From Tannerellaceae bacterium (GTDB lineage: Bacteria > Bacteroidota > Bacteroidia > Bacteroidales > Tannerellaceae), in contig JAITAD010000018.1 of NCBI GenBank assembly GCA_031284275.1, positions 1 to 9,449 on the forward strand: 9,449 nucleotides of DNA, given 5' to 3'. Positions 1 to 6,127 of the stretch are shown here, piece by piece. The stretch's first letter is position 1, and every line of letters begins with the position of its first letter. Under the pieces are notes generated by a model. The model was given only the letters and a program-made list of their open reading frames with translations, made no database searches and was not told the DNA's origin. A program made the position numbers and the translations under genes.

Positions 1-40
1 CGTTAGATAACACTTAGAGACAGCAGAATAAGCCTGTAAT

Positions 41-65
41 ACCATAGTTCACATGGAACTGTGGT
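41..65. repeat. Near-perfect 25-bp inverted repeat (hairpin)
   Basis: The arms ACCATAGTTC (41-50) and GAACTGTGGT (56-65) pair over 10 positions around the 5-base loop ACATG. One T/G position would be a G-U wobble in RNA, and T40/A66 extends the stem by one pair. No T-run follows on either strand, so a classical rho-independent terminator is not well supported. It could be the end of an upstream transcript, an operator, or part of a leader. No gene is visible to its left inside the window. Confidence 0.5.
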
Positions 66-74
66 AATTTGTAG

Positions 75-89
75 ACCTTGTATCAAGGT
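75..89. repeat. Short inverted repeat ACCTTG-tat-CAAGGT
   Basis: Two perfect 6-base arms (75-80 and 84-89) flank a 3-base spacer. It lies 9 bp after the larger palindrome at 41-65 and about 73 bp before the twin operator-like repeats. The size fits a dimeric regulator half-site pair or a small RNA hairpin. Nothing in the sequence decides between these. Confidence 0.35.
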
Positions 90-161
90 TATTAAGCCAA
101 ATACAATCCTTACATATCGGCAAACACGTGCTTTCCGGACATTTTCGTCTCGGGAGTATAC

Positions 162-181
162 AATACCTAAAGGTAGGTATT
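162..181. promoter_or_regulatory. Putative operator copy 1 (TACCTA-N4-TAGGTATT)
   Basis: AATACCTA (162-169) and TAGGTATT (174-181) are perfect reverse complements around the spacer AAGG. The core TACCTA-N4-TAGGTATT recurs at 197-214 with a different spacer, which suggests that the arms are the selected part and the spacer is not. This copy is centred roughly 80 bp upstream of the expected transcription start of the receptor operon. It does not resemble a Fur box, which is an AT-rich GATAAT-type repeat. Binding by a dimeric regulator is inferred. Confidence 0.55.
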
Positions 182-196
182 CCCCGACCCTTATTT

Positions 197-214
197 TACC
201 TACATGTAGGTATT
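197..214. promoter_or_regulatory. Putative operator copy 2 (TACCTA-N4-TAGGTATT), abutting the -33 element
   Basis: TACCTACATGTAGGTA (197-212) is a perfect 16-bp palindrome, and the following TT completes the same TAGGTATT arm as copy 1. It begins exactly 33 bp after the matching arm of copy 1, about three helical turns, so both sites would face nearly the same side of the DNA. Its right edge overlaps the TTG (213-215) of the predicted promoter. A bound protein could therefore block polymerase, or contact it as an activator. Regulator and signal are unknown. Confidence 0.6.
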
Positions 215-243
215 GCCGGCCTCTGCTCCCGCCAATACCTTTG
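213..243 (+). promoter_or_regulatory. Bacteroides-type promoter of the receptor operon
   Basis: TTG (213-215), a 20-base spacer and TACCTTTG (236-243) match the Bacteroides primary sigma factor consensus TTG-N19-21-TAnnTTTG. Transcription would start near 250, leaving a leader of about 35 bases before the ATG at 285. A lone half-site AATACCT (234-240) overlaps the -7 element and repeats the arm of the two upstream palindromes. The promoter lies inside the longer in-frame extension that begins at TTG 213, which argues against a start there. Confidence 0.65.
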
Positions 244-284
244 CGCCCGTTCCAACATCCTTTTACGAACGCAGATATCAGGAT

Positions 285-2462
285 ATGTATCAAAAACGGA
301 TTGCTTTCGGTATAGTTGCCGCTTGGTTGATGGTAACGGTTTCCGCCGCACAGGAAGCTACCGGAGGAATATCTGCTACGGAAGGAGTGGCGATGCAGGA
401 TACCCTGACAGTGGTAGATATACGCGCTACGTCACGGGTGCAACGTCTGGAGCGGCAGGCGCTTCCGGTAACCGCCTTGGATGTGCGCCGGCTCTACAAT
501 GCGGCGGGAGACCTCTCGCAACATCTCAACCGTACGACAGGATTGCGTATCCGCGAAGCAGGAGGTGTGGGGTCGGACTACAACCTCTCACTCAACGGTT
601 TTTCGGGCAGGCAGATCAAGGTCTTTCTGGACGGTATTCCCCTCAGTCTGTCAGGCTCTGCGTGGAACCTGAGTACTATCCCGACGGCTGCCGTCGAACA
701 TGTCGAAATATACAAAGGGGTACTGCCTGTTCATCTCGGCGCCGATGCTCTCGGCGGGGCGCTCAACATCGTCAGCCGTATCGAAGCCAACTATCTCGAC
801 GTATCCTACGCCGTCGGTTCTTTCAATACCCACAGGGCATCCGTCAACGGCGCTTACCGACATGTCGCTACCGGCTTGACCGTCCGCCTGAATGCCTACT
901 TCAACAGCTCCGATAACGATTACCCCGTCTACGTACCCATCCTCGACCTCCAAACCAATCGGCGGGAAGGTTATCGCACGGTGCGTCGTTTCCACGACGG
1001 GTATCGGGCTGCCGGTGTCAAACTCGAAGCCGGTATCACCGGTCGCCCTTATGCCGATTATCTCCTCGCAAGCCTCGTCGTTGCGGCGGATGATAAGGAT
1101 ATCCAGACAGGTGTCACTATGGAAAGCGTTTTCGGGGCGAAAACCTCTGCCGGACGTTCGCTCATCCCCGCCTTGCGTTACAAAAAGACGAATCTCTTTG
1201 TCTCTGGGCTTGACTTTTCGCTGTATGCCACCCTCAACGATATTCGGTATCGGCACGTCGATACCACCGCCCGCCGCTACAATTGGCTTGCCGAATGGGT
1301 GCCTTCTTCCACCAATGCCGAAACGACACGTTCCCGCCTGTCCCTGCACAACAATCTCTACCAGACCAACGCCAATCTCAATTACCGCCTCTCCGAAGGG
1401 CATACTTTCTCTTTCAATTACCTCCTCTCCTCGTTTGACCGGAAACTTTCCGACCCCGAAGACCCGGACAATCTCACCTACAAACTGCCCCAACGCCTTG
1501 ACAAACATGTTGCCGGTCTCGGTTACACTTTCACCCGTACACGATGGAATGCCACTATTCTGACCAAACTCTACCGTATGAACGCCCGTTCGTACCACTA
1601 TGTGAACATGTTCAAAGACGATGAACGCCTCGAGCCTATCTCCGCCGATTACTTCCTCCCCGGCTACGGAGCAGCCATTGCCTGTACGCCTTTCACCGGT
1701 TGGCAAGCCAAACTTTCCTACGAACGAACCTGTCGGCTACCCGAAGGGGAAGAGATCTTTGGCGACGGCCTGTTCAGTTCACACAACCCCGACCTCAAGC
1801 CCGAGAGCAGTCATAACGCCAACCTGTCCCTTTCTCATCAGGCCACCCTTTATCCTGCCCACACCCTTGTATCCGCTCTAACCTTACTCTATCGCGACAC
1901 CCGTGACTATATCCAAAAGGAACTGCGCGACCCTGCCACCCAGTACATCAACCTCGGCGCCGTTATCACCCGAAGTGTCGAGGCAGAGCTGCGCTACGCA
2001 TGGCAAAACCGCCTCAATGCCTCTGCGGGAATAACCTTTCAGGATATCACCGACAATATGCGCTCTGTCAGCATGGATAGTTACACCGGTTCAGGAAATT
2101 ATCCCAACCTTACCTATAAGGACAGGCTTCCCAATATTCCTTATTTCTTCGGCAATTTCGACCTCGGCCTTTCCCTTCCTACGCCGAAAAGCAGCGGCAT
2201 GAGTCTTTCTCTGGACTATTCCCTCCTCTATATCCACCAATATTACCTTTCCTGGCCGAGCCTCGGTATGAAAAGTACCAAGAATGTTATTCCCCAACAA
2301 AACATCCACAATGCTTCCATAAACTGCTCTCTTGCCGAGGGTCGCTACAACATCTGCTTCGAATGTACCAATTTCACCGACCAACGAGCTTATGACAATT
2401 ACCTTCTCCAAAAGCCCGGGCGCGCCTTCCATCTCAAACTCCGCTACGCCCTCCATGCCTGA
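285..2462 (+). CDS. TonB-dependent outer-membrane receptor (XusA-like, siderophore/iron type)
   Basis: A 725-residue outer-membrane barrel that imports a ligand, probably a ferric siderophore, using energy from TonB-ExbBD. The ATG at 285 gives a clean signal peptide (residues 1-22, likely cleaved after SAA and before QEATGG). An earlier TTG at 213 is in frame but sits in the promoter. The AGGA before the ATG is only one base away, too close to act as a Shine-Dalgarno site. A TonB-box-like stretch, DTLTVVDI, lies at 39-46. The plug domain spans about 45-165 and ends with the hallmark ALGGALNIVSR (155-165). The remaining ~560 residues are barrel, and the last strand region is YDNYLLQKPGRAFHLKLRY followed by ALHA. 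There is no N-terminal carboxypeptidase-like domain as in SusC proteins, so this is a siderophore/heme/vitamin-type receptor rather than a glycan transporter. The next gene, 30 bp downstream, is a DUF4374 lipoprotein. That pairing matches XusA-XusB of Bacteroides thetaiotaomicron, which scavenges foreign catecholate siderophores. The family call is firm; the ligand is inferred from the neighbour. Confidence 0.88.
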   Translation: MYQKRIAFGIVAAWLMVTVSAAQEATGGISATEGVAMQDTLTVVDIRATSRVQRLERQALPVTALDVRRLYNAAGDLSQHLNRTTGLRIREAGGVGSDYNLSLNGFSGRQIKVFLDGIPLSLSGSAWNLSTIPTAAVEHVEIYKGVLPVHLGADALGGALNIVSRIEANYLDVSYAVGSFNTHRASVNGAYRHVATGLTVRLNAYFNSSDNDYPVYVPILDLQTNRREGYRTVRRFHDGYRAAGVKLEAGITGRPYADYLLASLVVAADDKDIQTGVTMESVFGAKTSAGRSLIPALRYKKTNLFVSGLDFSLYATLNDIRYRHVDTTARRYNWLAEWVPSSTNAETTRSRLSLHNNLYQTNANLNYRLSEGHTFSFNYLLSSFDRKLSDPEDPDNLTYKLPQRLDKHVAGLGYTFTRTRWNATILTKLYRMNARSYHYVNMFKDDERLEPISADYFLPGYGAAIACTPFTGWQAKLSYERTCRLPEGEEIFGDGLFSSHNPDLKPESSHNANLSLSHQATLYPAHTLVSALTLLYRDTRDYIQKELRDPATQYINLGAVITRSVEAELRYAWQNRLNASAGITFQDITDNMRSVSMDSYTGSGNYPNLTYKDRLPNIPYFFGNFDLGLSLPTPKSSGMSLSLDYSLLYIHQYYLSWPSLGMKSTKNVIPQQNIHNASINCSLAEGRYNICFECTNFTDQRAYDNYLLQKPGRAFHLKLRYALHA

Positions 2463-2492
2463 TATAACCTATGTACCATAATTAACGACACA

Positions 2493-3704
2493 ATGAAACA
2501 CGTAAAGATGTATCTTTCTCTTGCTCTTTCCTTCGTCTTGCTGACTGCTTGTGAATCGACCGACGAGCCATCGCCTAATACCGGTCAACATCCTTACGTC
2601 CTTTGTCTGGGCGTCACCTCCAGTAATGCTACCACCTACTACGCCGTTACCACCGATAACCTCCTCTCCGGTACGATCTCTCCCAAAAACAATGGATTGG
2701 AACAAACCGGCTACCGCGATTTTGAACAGGGTGGTACGCAAACGATTTTCAGTATCGGTGGACTGGGTGTCACCAATGTCAATGCTCTTACTCTTGATGC
2801 ACAGGGATATCTTCAGGAGAGCGGCTCCTTTGTCTTCAACAAAACCCTGAGCATTTTCGAGCAGGCCGACCCTTCTACCATGCTCGGGGTGGAAGTGCCT
2901 GACAAATCGGCTGACGGGAACTCTTTCAGCTTTTACAAAGTCGATATCCCGACCGTCGCTATTACGCAAACCGTCGAAAAGCCTATCGAACCCTTGTCTT
3001 ACCTCGAATGGCCGAGTATCACGGGCATGTGTGTAAACGACGGTTATGTCTACATTACTTTTTACCACAGCAATCCCTCTACTTACGAGACGCCGTATAC
3101 CGATACTACCTACGTGGCCGTCTACTCCTACCCCGACCTTGACTTCCTGACCCTGCTCAAAGACACCCGTACCGGTCCCGCCGGCTCATGGAATGCTTAC
3201 AACGGTATCTTTCCCGATGAGAAGGGCGACCTCTACCTCATGTCCAACTCAGCCATCGCCAACGGCTACTCGCAATCTACCAAAACCGCCGCTTTCCTGC
3301 GTATCCCCCGTGGAACGATTGCTTTCGACGATTACTATTTCGACTTTGAAACGGTTTCCGGTGGCCTCAAACCGGCACATGTCCTCTATTATCGCGACGG
3401 ACTTCTCTTCGCTGAGGTCAGTCTTAACGCTAACCAGACACTTGAAGACCGTTGGGGTGACAGGAACCTCAAATGCTGTATCATCGACCTGTACAGGAAA
3501 ACCATTACGGATATCACCGATATCCCTGTCCACGACGGGAACGGAGGACGCCGTTTTACCGCTCTTTCCGACGGTGACTATATCTACTATCCCGTTTCTA
3601 CGGACGAAGGTATTTTCCTTTACCGTATCAACCCCCGTACCGCTACCGCCGAACGCGGTGCGGCTGTTCAGGCTACCTTCGTCGCCGGCTTCTTCCATCT
3701 CTGA
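2493..3704 (+). CDS. DUF4374-family surface lipoprotein (XusB-like siderophore-binding)
   Basis: A 403-residue lipoprotein. MKHVKMYLSLALSFVLLTAC is a type II signal peptide with lipobox LTAC and lipidated Cys20. The mature protein starts CESTDEPSP, and the acidic residues close to the cysteine resemble the export signal that sends Bacteroidota lipoproteins to the cell surface. The region from about residue 35 (YVLCLGVTSSNATTYYAVTTDNLLSGTISP, then NNGLE) reads like the start of DUF4374, a beta-propeller family that includes XusB. XusB binds ferric enterobactin-type siderophores and delivers them to XusA. The length is normal for the family. An alternative start at Met6 (2508) would still leave a signal peptide. 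The gene lies 30 bp after the receptor with no terminator between, so they form an operon. A PepSY-type xusC partner is not present downstream. Siderophore binding is inferred from the family and the gene pair, not from identified ligand residues. Confidence 0.8.
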   Translation: MKHVKMYLSLALSFVLLTACESTDEPSPNTGQHPYVLCLGVTSSNATTYYAVTTDNLLSGTISPKNNGLEQTGYRDFEQGGTQTIFSIGGLGVTNVNALTLDAQGYLQESGSFVFNKTLSIFEQADPSTMLGVEVPDKSADGNSFSFYKVDIPTVAITQTVEKPIEPLSYLEWPSITGMCVNDGYVYITFYHSNPSTYETPYTDTTYVAVYSYPDLDFLTLLKDTRTGPAGSWNAYNGIFPDEKGDLYLMSNSAIANGYSQSTKTAAFLRIPRGTIAFDDYYFDFETVSGGLKPAHVLYYRDGLLFAEVSLNANQTLEDRWGDRNLKCCIIDLYRKTITDITDIPVHDGNGGRRFTALSDGDYIYYPVSTDEGIFLYRINPRTATAERGAAVQATFVAGFFHL

Positions 3705-3707
3705 TGA

Positions 3708-3726
3708 CAGCCGTCCGGACGGGCTG
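3708..3726. repeat. GC-rich hairpin just after the lipoprotein stop
   Basis: CCGTCCGGACGG (3711-3722) is a perfect 12-bp palindrome. With one bulged G, the flanking CAG and CTG extend the pairing. It begins 3 bases after the TGA. No T-run follows directly; the nearest is TTTTT about 23 bases later. It may stabilise the 3' end of the operon mRNA or slow polymerase ahead of the true terminator at 3779-3812. Confidence 0.4.
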
Positions 3727-3778
3727 CTGCTGATTGAATATTGTGATGTTTTTGAATTAGTAATGTTTGAATAACTCG

Positions 3779-3812
3779 AAGGGATCCGCTTGTGAAAGTA
3801 GATCCCTTTTTT
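3779..3812 (+). terminator. Rho-independent terminator of the receptor-lipoprotein operon
   Basis: The arms AAGGGATC (3779-3786) and GATCCCTT (3801-3808) form an 8-bp stem around a 14-base loop. The loop can itself pair partly (CTT with AAG). A run of six T follows the GATCCC core (3807-3812). It lies about 75 bp after the lipoprotein stop and before the end of the convergent permease gene. On the - strand the stem is followed only by TTCGAGTTATTC, so termination of permease transcripts here is possible but weaker. Confidence 0.75.
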
Positions 3813-3831
3813 GTTGTCCCCCCTTCGCTTT

Positions 3832-5277
3832 TCAGTTGAGTCGGCTGTGGTGTCTGCTGTACCGGAAGTAGATGACGAAGCCGATGGCCGTCCAGAGGAT
3901 CAACCGCAGCCACGTACTCCATGGTAGAGCTGCCATTTGCAGGATACAAAGCCCTGCCCCCACCAACGGCAGGACGGGGACGAAGGGTACGCGGAAAGGA
4001 CGGGGAATCTCAGGCCTCGTCTTACGCAGGACGACGATGGAGAGGCAGACGATGGAAAAAGCCATCAGCGTGCCGATGGAAACCAGTTCGCTGAGTACAT
4101 GCAGCGGGAAGAGTCCGGCGATGACAGCCGACAGTCCGCAGGCAAGAATCGTTGCCTTGACAGGTGTCCCCCGCTTGGCGCTGACTTGCGAGAGCGCTGC
4201 CGGAAAAAGCCCGTCCCGAGAGATGGCATAGTAAATACGCGACTGCCCCAACATCATCACCAGAATAACGGAACTAAGCCCTGCTATGGCGCCCAGTTTG
4301 ACAAAGGGACTGAGCCATGCCAAGCCTGCACCCGTACGGTCGATGGCCAGTGCAATGGGTGCGTCTACATGCAGCTCGCTGTAATGGACGATACCGGTGA
4401 GTACGGCCGTGACAGCGACGTAGAGGATGGCGCAGATGGAAAGCGAGATGAGTATCCCCCGAGGCATATCCCGCTGAGGATTGCGAGCCTCCTGCGCCGC
4501 CGTCGAAAGAGCGTCGAAGCCGAGGAAAGCGTAAAAAACGACCGCTGCCCCACGCAGGATACCACTCCATCCGAAGTGCCCGAACTCTCCCGTGTTCTCA
4601 GGGATGTAGGGATGCCAGTTGGCCGTATCGATGTAGGACAGCCCGAAGGCCGTGAAGAGCAGTATCACGCTTACCTTGACGAACACGATAATGGTGTTGA
4701 TGATGGCTGACTGCCGTATCCCTCCGATGAGGAGTACTGCCACGAGCACCAGAATAGCTACCGCCGGAAAGTTAAAGAAACTGCCTGTCCAGACCCAACT
4801 GCCGTCCGCAAGGTGGTCGAAAGTAGATCGGGTGAGCGTCGGCGGCAACGATACCCCCCATTCCGCCAGAATGTTCGTCATGTACCCCGACCATCCCACG
4901 GCGATGCTCGAACAGGCAAAAAGATATTCCAACACCAGATCCCATCCGATGAACCATGCCGGCAGCTCTCCCATCGTCGCATAACAATAGGAGTAGACAC
5001 TTCCCGAGATGGGTATCATCGCCGCAAACTCGGCATAACATAAGCCGGCGAGGATACACCCCGCTGCCGAGATGAGAAACGATATCGTGAGCGCCGGACC
5101 GGCATAGTCGGCCGCCGCCTGCCCGGTGATGACGAAGATACCCGTCCCCACGATGGCGCCGATACCCAGCATCACCAGATTGGTCGCCGTCAGCGACCGC
5201 CTCAACCCGTCCGCCTTTTGTTCACCGTAGCTGCTCAGCCCCTTTTTTCGAAGCAACTTTTCGCTCTTTAAGCCCAT
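3832..5277 (-). CDS. APC-superfamily amino-acid permease (cationic amino acid transporter type)
   Basis: A 481-residue inner-membrane secondary transporter that imports amino acids, probably coupled to protons. The ATG at 5277 gives MGLKSEKLLRKKG, a short basic cytoplasmic N-terminus typical of the CAT/YfnA branch. The frame is open further upstream, but that part is polar, overlaps the start of clpP and lies beyond the promoter. Residues 38-48 (GIGAIVGTGIF) form the broken first helix that binds the substrate backbone. The sixth-helix and loop region 251-275 (FLGFDALSTAAQEARNPQRDMPRGI in parts) carries the family E-x-x-NPxRxxP signature. GQSRIYYAISRDGLFP (344-359) is the conserved helix 8 loop. 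About 12 hydrophobic segments are visible, the usual number, and the length is normal. It is convergent with the siderophore operon and divergent from clpP, with no shared function evident. The exact substrate cannot be read from the sequence; cationic amino acids, alanine or broad specificity are all possible. Confidence 0.87.
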   Translation of the reverse strand: MGLKSEKLLRKKGLSSYGEQKADGLRRSLTATNLVMLGIGAIVGTGIFVITGQAAADYAGPALTISFLISAAGCILAGLCYAEFAAMIPISGSVYSYCYATMGELPAWFIGWDLVLEYLFACSSIAVGWSGYMTNILAEWGVSLPPTLTRSTFDHLADGSWVWTGSFFNFPAVAILVLVAVLLIGGIRQSAIINTIIVFVKVSVILLFTAFGLSYIDTANWHPYIPENTGEFGHFGWSGILRGAAVVFYAFLGFDALSTAAQEARNPQRDMPRGILISLSICAILYVAVTAVLTGIVHYSELHVDAPIALAIDRTGAGLAWLSPFVKLGAIAGLSSVILVMMLGQSRIYYAISRDGLFPAALSQVSAKRGTPVKATILACGLSAVIAGLFPLHVLSELVSIGTLMAFSIVCLSIVVLRKTRPEIPRPFRVPFVPVLPLVGAGLCILQMAALPWSTWLRLILWTAIGFVIYFRYSRHHSRLN

Positions 5278-5307
5278 TGTTCGTTCCGTTTGTATGCTAA
5301 AATGCGA

Positions 5308-5315
5308 CAAAGGTA
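5308..5315 (-). promoter_or_regulatory. Promoter -7 element of the permease gene
   Basis: On the - strand this octamer reads TACCTTTG, a full match to the Bacteroides TAnnTTTG element. It ends 30 bases before the permease ATG at 5277, so the leader would be roughly 25 bases. No good TTG sits at the expected distance; the region is mostly a run of T on that strand, so the -33 part is weak. The octamer is the same as the -7 sequence of the receptor promoter. Confidence 0.5.
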
Positions 5316-5361
5316 CTTTTTCTGTGACGGTAAAAAAACATCCCCTTGGGTGACGGGAGGC

Positions 5362-5393
5362 TTGTTTGTTCCAAAAATTAATCCATAACTTTG
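5362..5393 (+). promoter_or_regulatory. Promoter of the clpP-clpX-recQ operon
   Basis: TTG (5362-5364), 21 bases, then TAACTTTG (5386-5393) fit the Bacteroides TTG-N19-21-TAnnTTTG pattern. Transcription would begin near 5400 and leave a leader of about 47 bases before the clpP ATG at 5447. The small palindrome TCTTC-G-GAAGA (5394-5404) sits right on the expected start. I see no CIRCE element or other known heat-shock operator here. The bases before the ATG are A-rich and lack a Shine-Dalgarno sequence, as is usual in this phylum. Confidence 0.6.
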
Positions 5394-5446
5394 TCTTCGG
5401 AAGATGGTAGGGAGTTCGCCTTATCGTACCTAAAACGGATAGAAAC

Positions 5447-6127
5447 ATGAATGACTTCGAGAAGTATGCAACCCGCCATCTGGGGATGAATAGCGGCGCC
5501 TTGGAAAGCTACATGCGCATTACAAGCAGTTACATCTCTCCTACTATCATTGAGGAAAGGCAGCTCAACGTTGCCCAGATGGACGTCTTCTCCCGCCTGA
5601 TGATGGACCGTATCATCTTCCTCGGCACCCAAATCGATGACTACGCTGCCAACGTGATACAGGCACAACTCCTTTTCCTTGATTCCAGTGAACCTGGCAA
5701 AGATATCTCTATCTACATCAACTCTCCGGGCGGATCCGTCTATGCAGGCTACGGGATATACGATACGATGCAATTCATCGGTTGCAAGATTGCCACGATA
5801 TGTACGGGAATAGCCGCCTCGATGGCGTCCGTCCTGCTCGTGGCGGGGACGAAAGGTAAACGTTACGGATTGGAACATTCCCGCGTGATGCTTCACCAGC
5901 CTCTCGGCGGAGCGCACGGACAAGCTTCCGATATCGAAATCGCCGCACGCGAAATCCTCAAAGTGAAAAAAGAATTGTACACCACTATCTCCAAACACTC
6001 CGGCAAGAGTTACGAAGAAGTAGAGCGCGACAGTGACCGTGACCATTGGATGAGTGCCGCCGAAGCCCTTGAATATGGTATCATCGACGAAATATTTACA
6101 CGGAAAACCAACGACAGGGAAGCATGA
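5447..6127 (+). CDS. clpP: ATP-dependent Clp protease proteolytic subunit ClpP
   Basis: A 226-residue serine protease. It forms two stacked heptamer rings in the cytoplasm and degrades polypeptides fed in by ClpX. The catalytic triad is visible: Ser125 in GIAASMAS, His150 in RVMLHQPLGG and Asp199 in DSDRDHW. The spacings of 25 and 49 residues equal those of E. coli ClpP. The oxyanion-hole region INSPGGSVYAG (91-101) and the adaptor and handle segments are intact. Residues 1-40 form a longer N-terminal region with the Bacteroidales-like MNDFEKYATRHLGMN start; part of it is probably a propeptide removed by self-cleavage. The stop codon overlaps the clpX start by ATGA (6124-6127), indicating translational coupling. 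The trigger factor gene tig, often found just before clpP, is absent; a divergent permease takes that place. Confidence 0.96.
   Translation: MNDFEKYATRHLGMNSGALESYMRITSSYISPTIIEERQLNVAQMDVFSRLMMDRIIFLGTQIDDYAANVIQAQLLFLDSSEPGKDISIYINSPGGSVYAGYGIYDTMQFIGCKIATICTGIAASMASVLLVAGTKGKRYGLEHSRVMLHQPLGGAHGQASDIEIAAREILKVKKELYTTISKHSGKSYEEVERDSDRDHWMSAAEALEYGIIDEIFTRKTNDREA

Noticed and set aside
162..243. Invertible (phase-variable) promoter flanked by the repeated arms
   Set aside because: The inverted arms are short and lie within about 80 bp. No recombinase gene is in the window, and invertible Bacteroides promoters usually have longer flanking repeats. An operator array explains the pattern better.
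213..284. In-frame TTG start at 213 extending the receptor by 24 residues
   Set aside because: The TTG is the predicted -33 element and the extension covers the promoter. It would also put polar residues ahead of an otherwise clean signal peptide that begins at ATG 285.
3..315. Short open frames on both strands across the leader (3-293 on -, 61-315 and 128-916 on +)
   Set aside because: They overlap the palindromes and promoter or run into the receptor gene out of frame, and none looks like a protein.
651..1706. 351-codon - strand open frame opposite the TonB receptor
   Set aside because: It shares codon register with the receptor gene and has no recognisable motif. The receptor on the + strand has a signal peptide, plug motif and barrel end, so this is a shadow.
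3937..4710. 257-codon + strand open frame opposite the permease
   Set aside because: Its translation is highly charged and without motifs. The - strand protein has clear APC-family helices and signatures.
5278..5448. 57-residue N-terminal extension of the permease
   Set aside because: It overlaps the clpP start and both promoter elements, is rich in polar and basic residues unlike the family, and the ATG at 5277 gives a normal CAT-type N-terminus.
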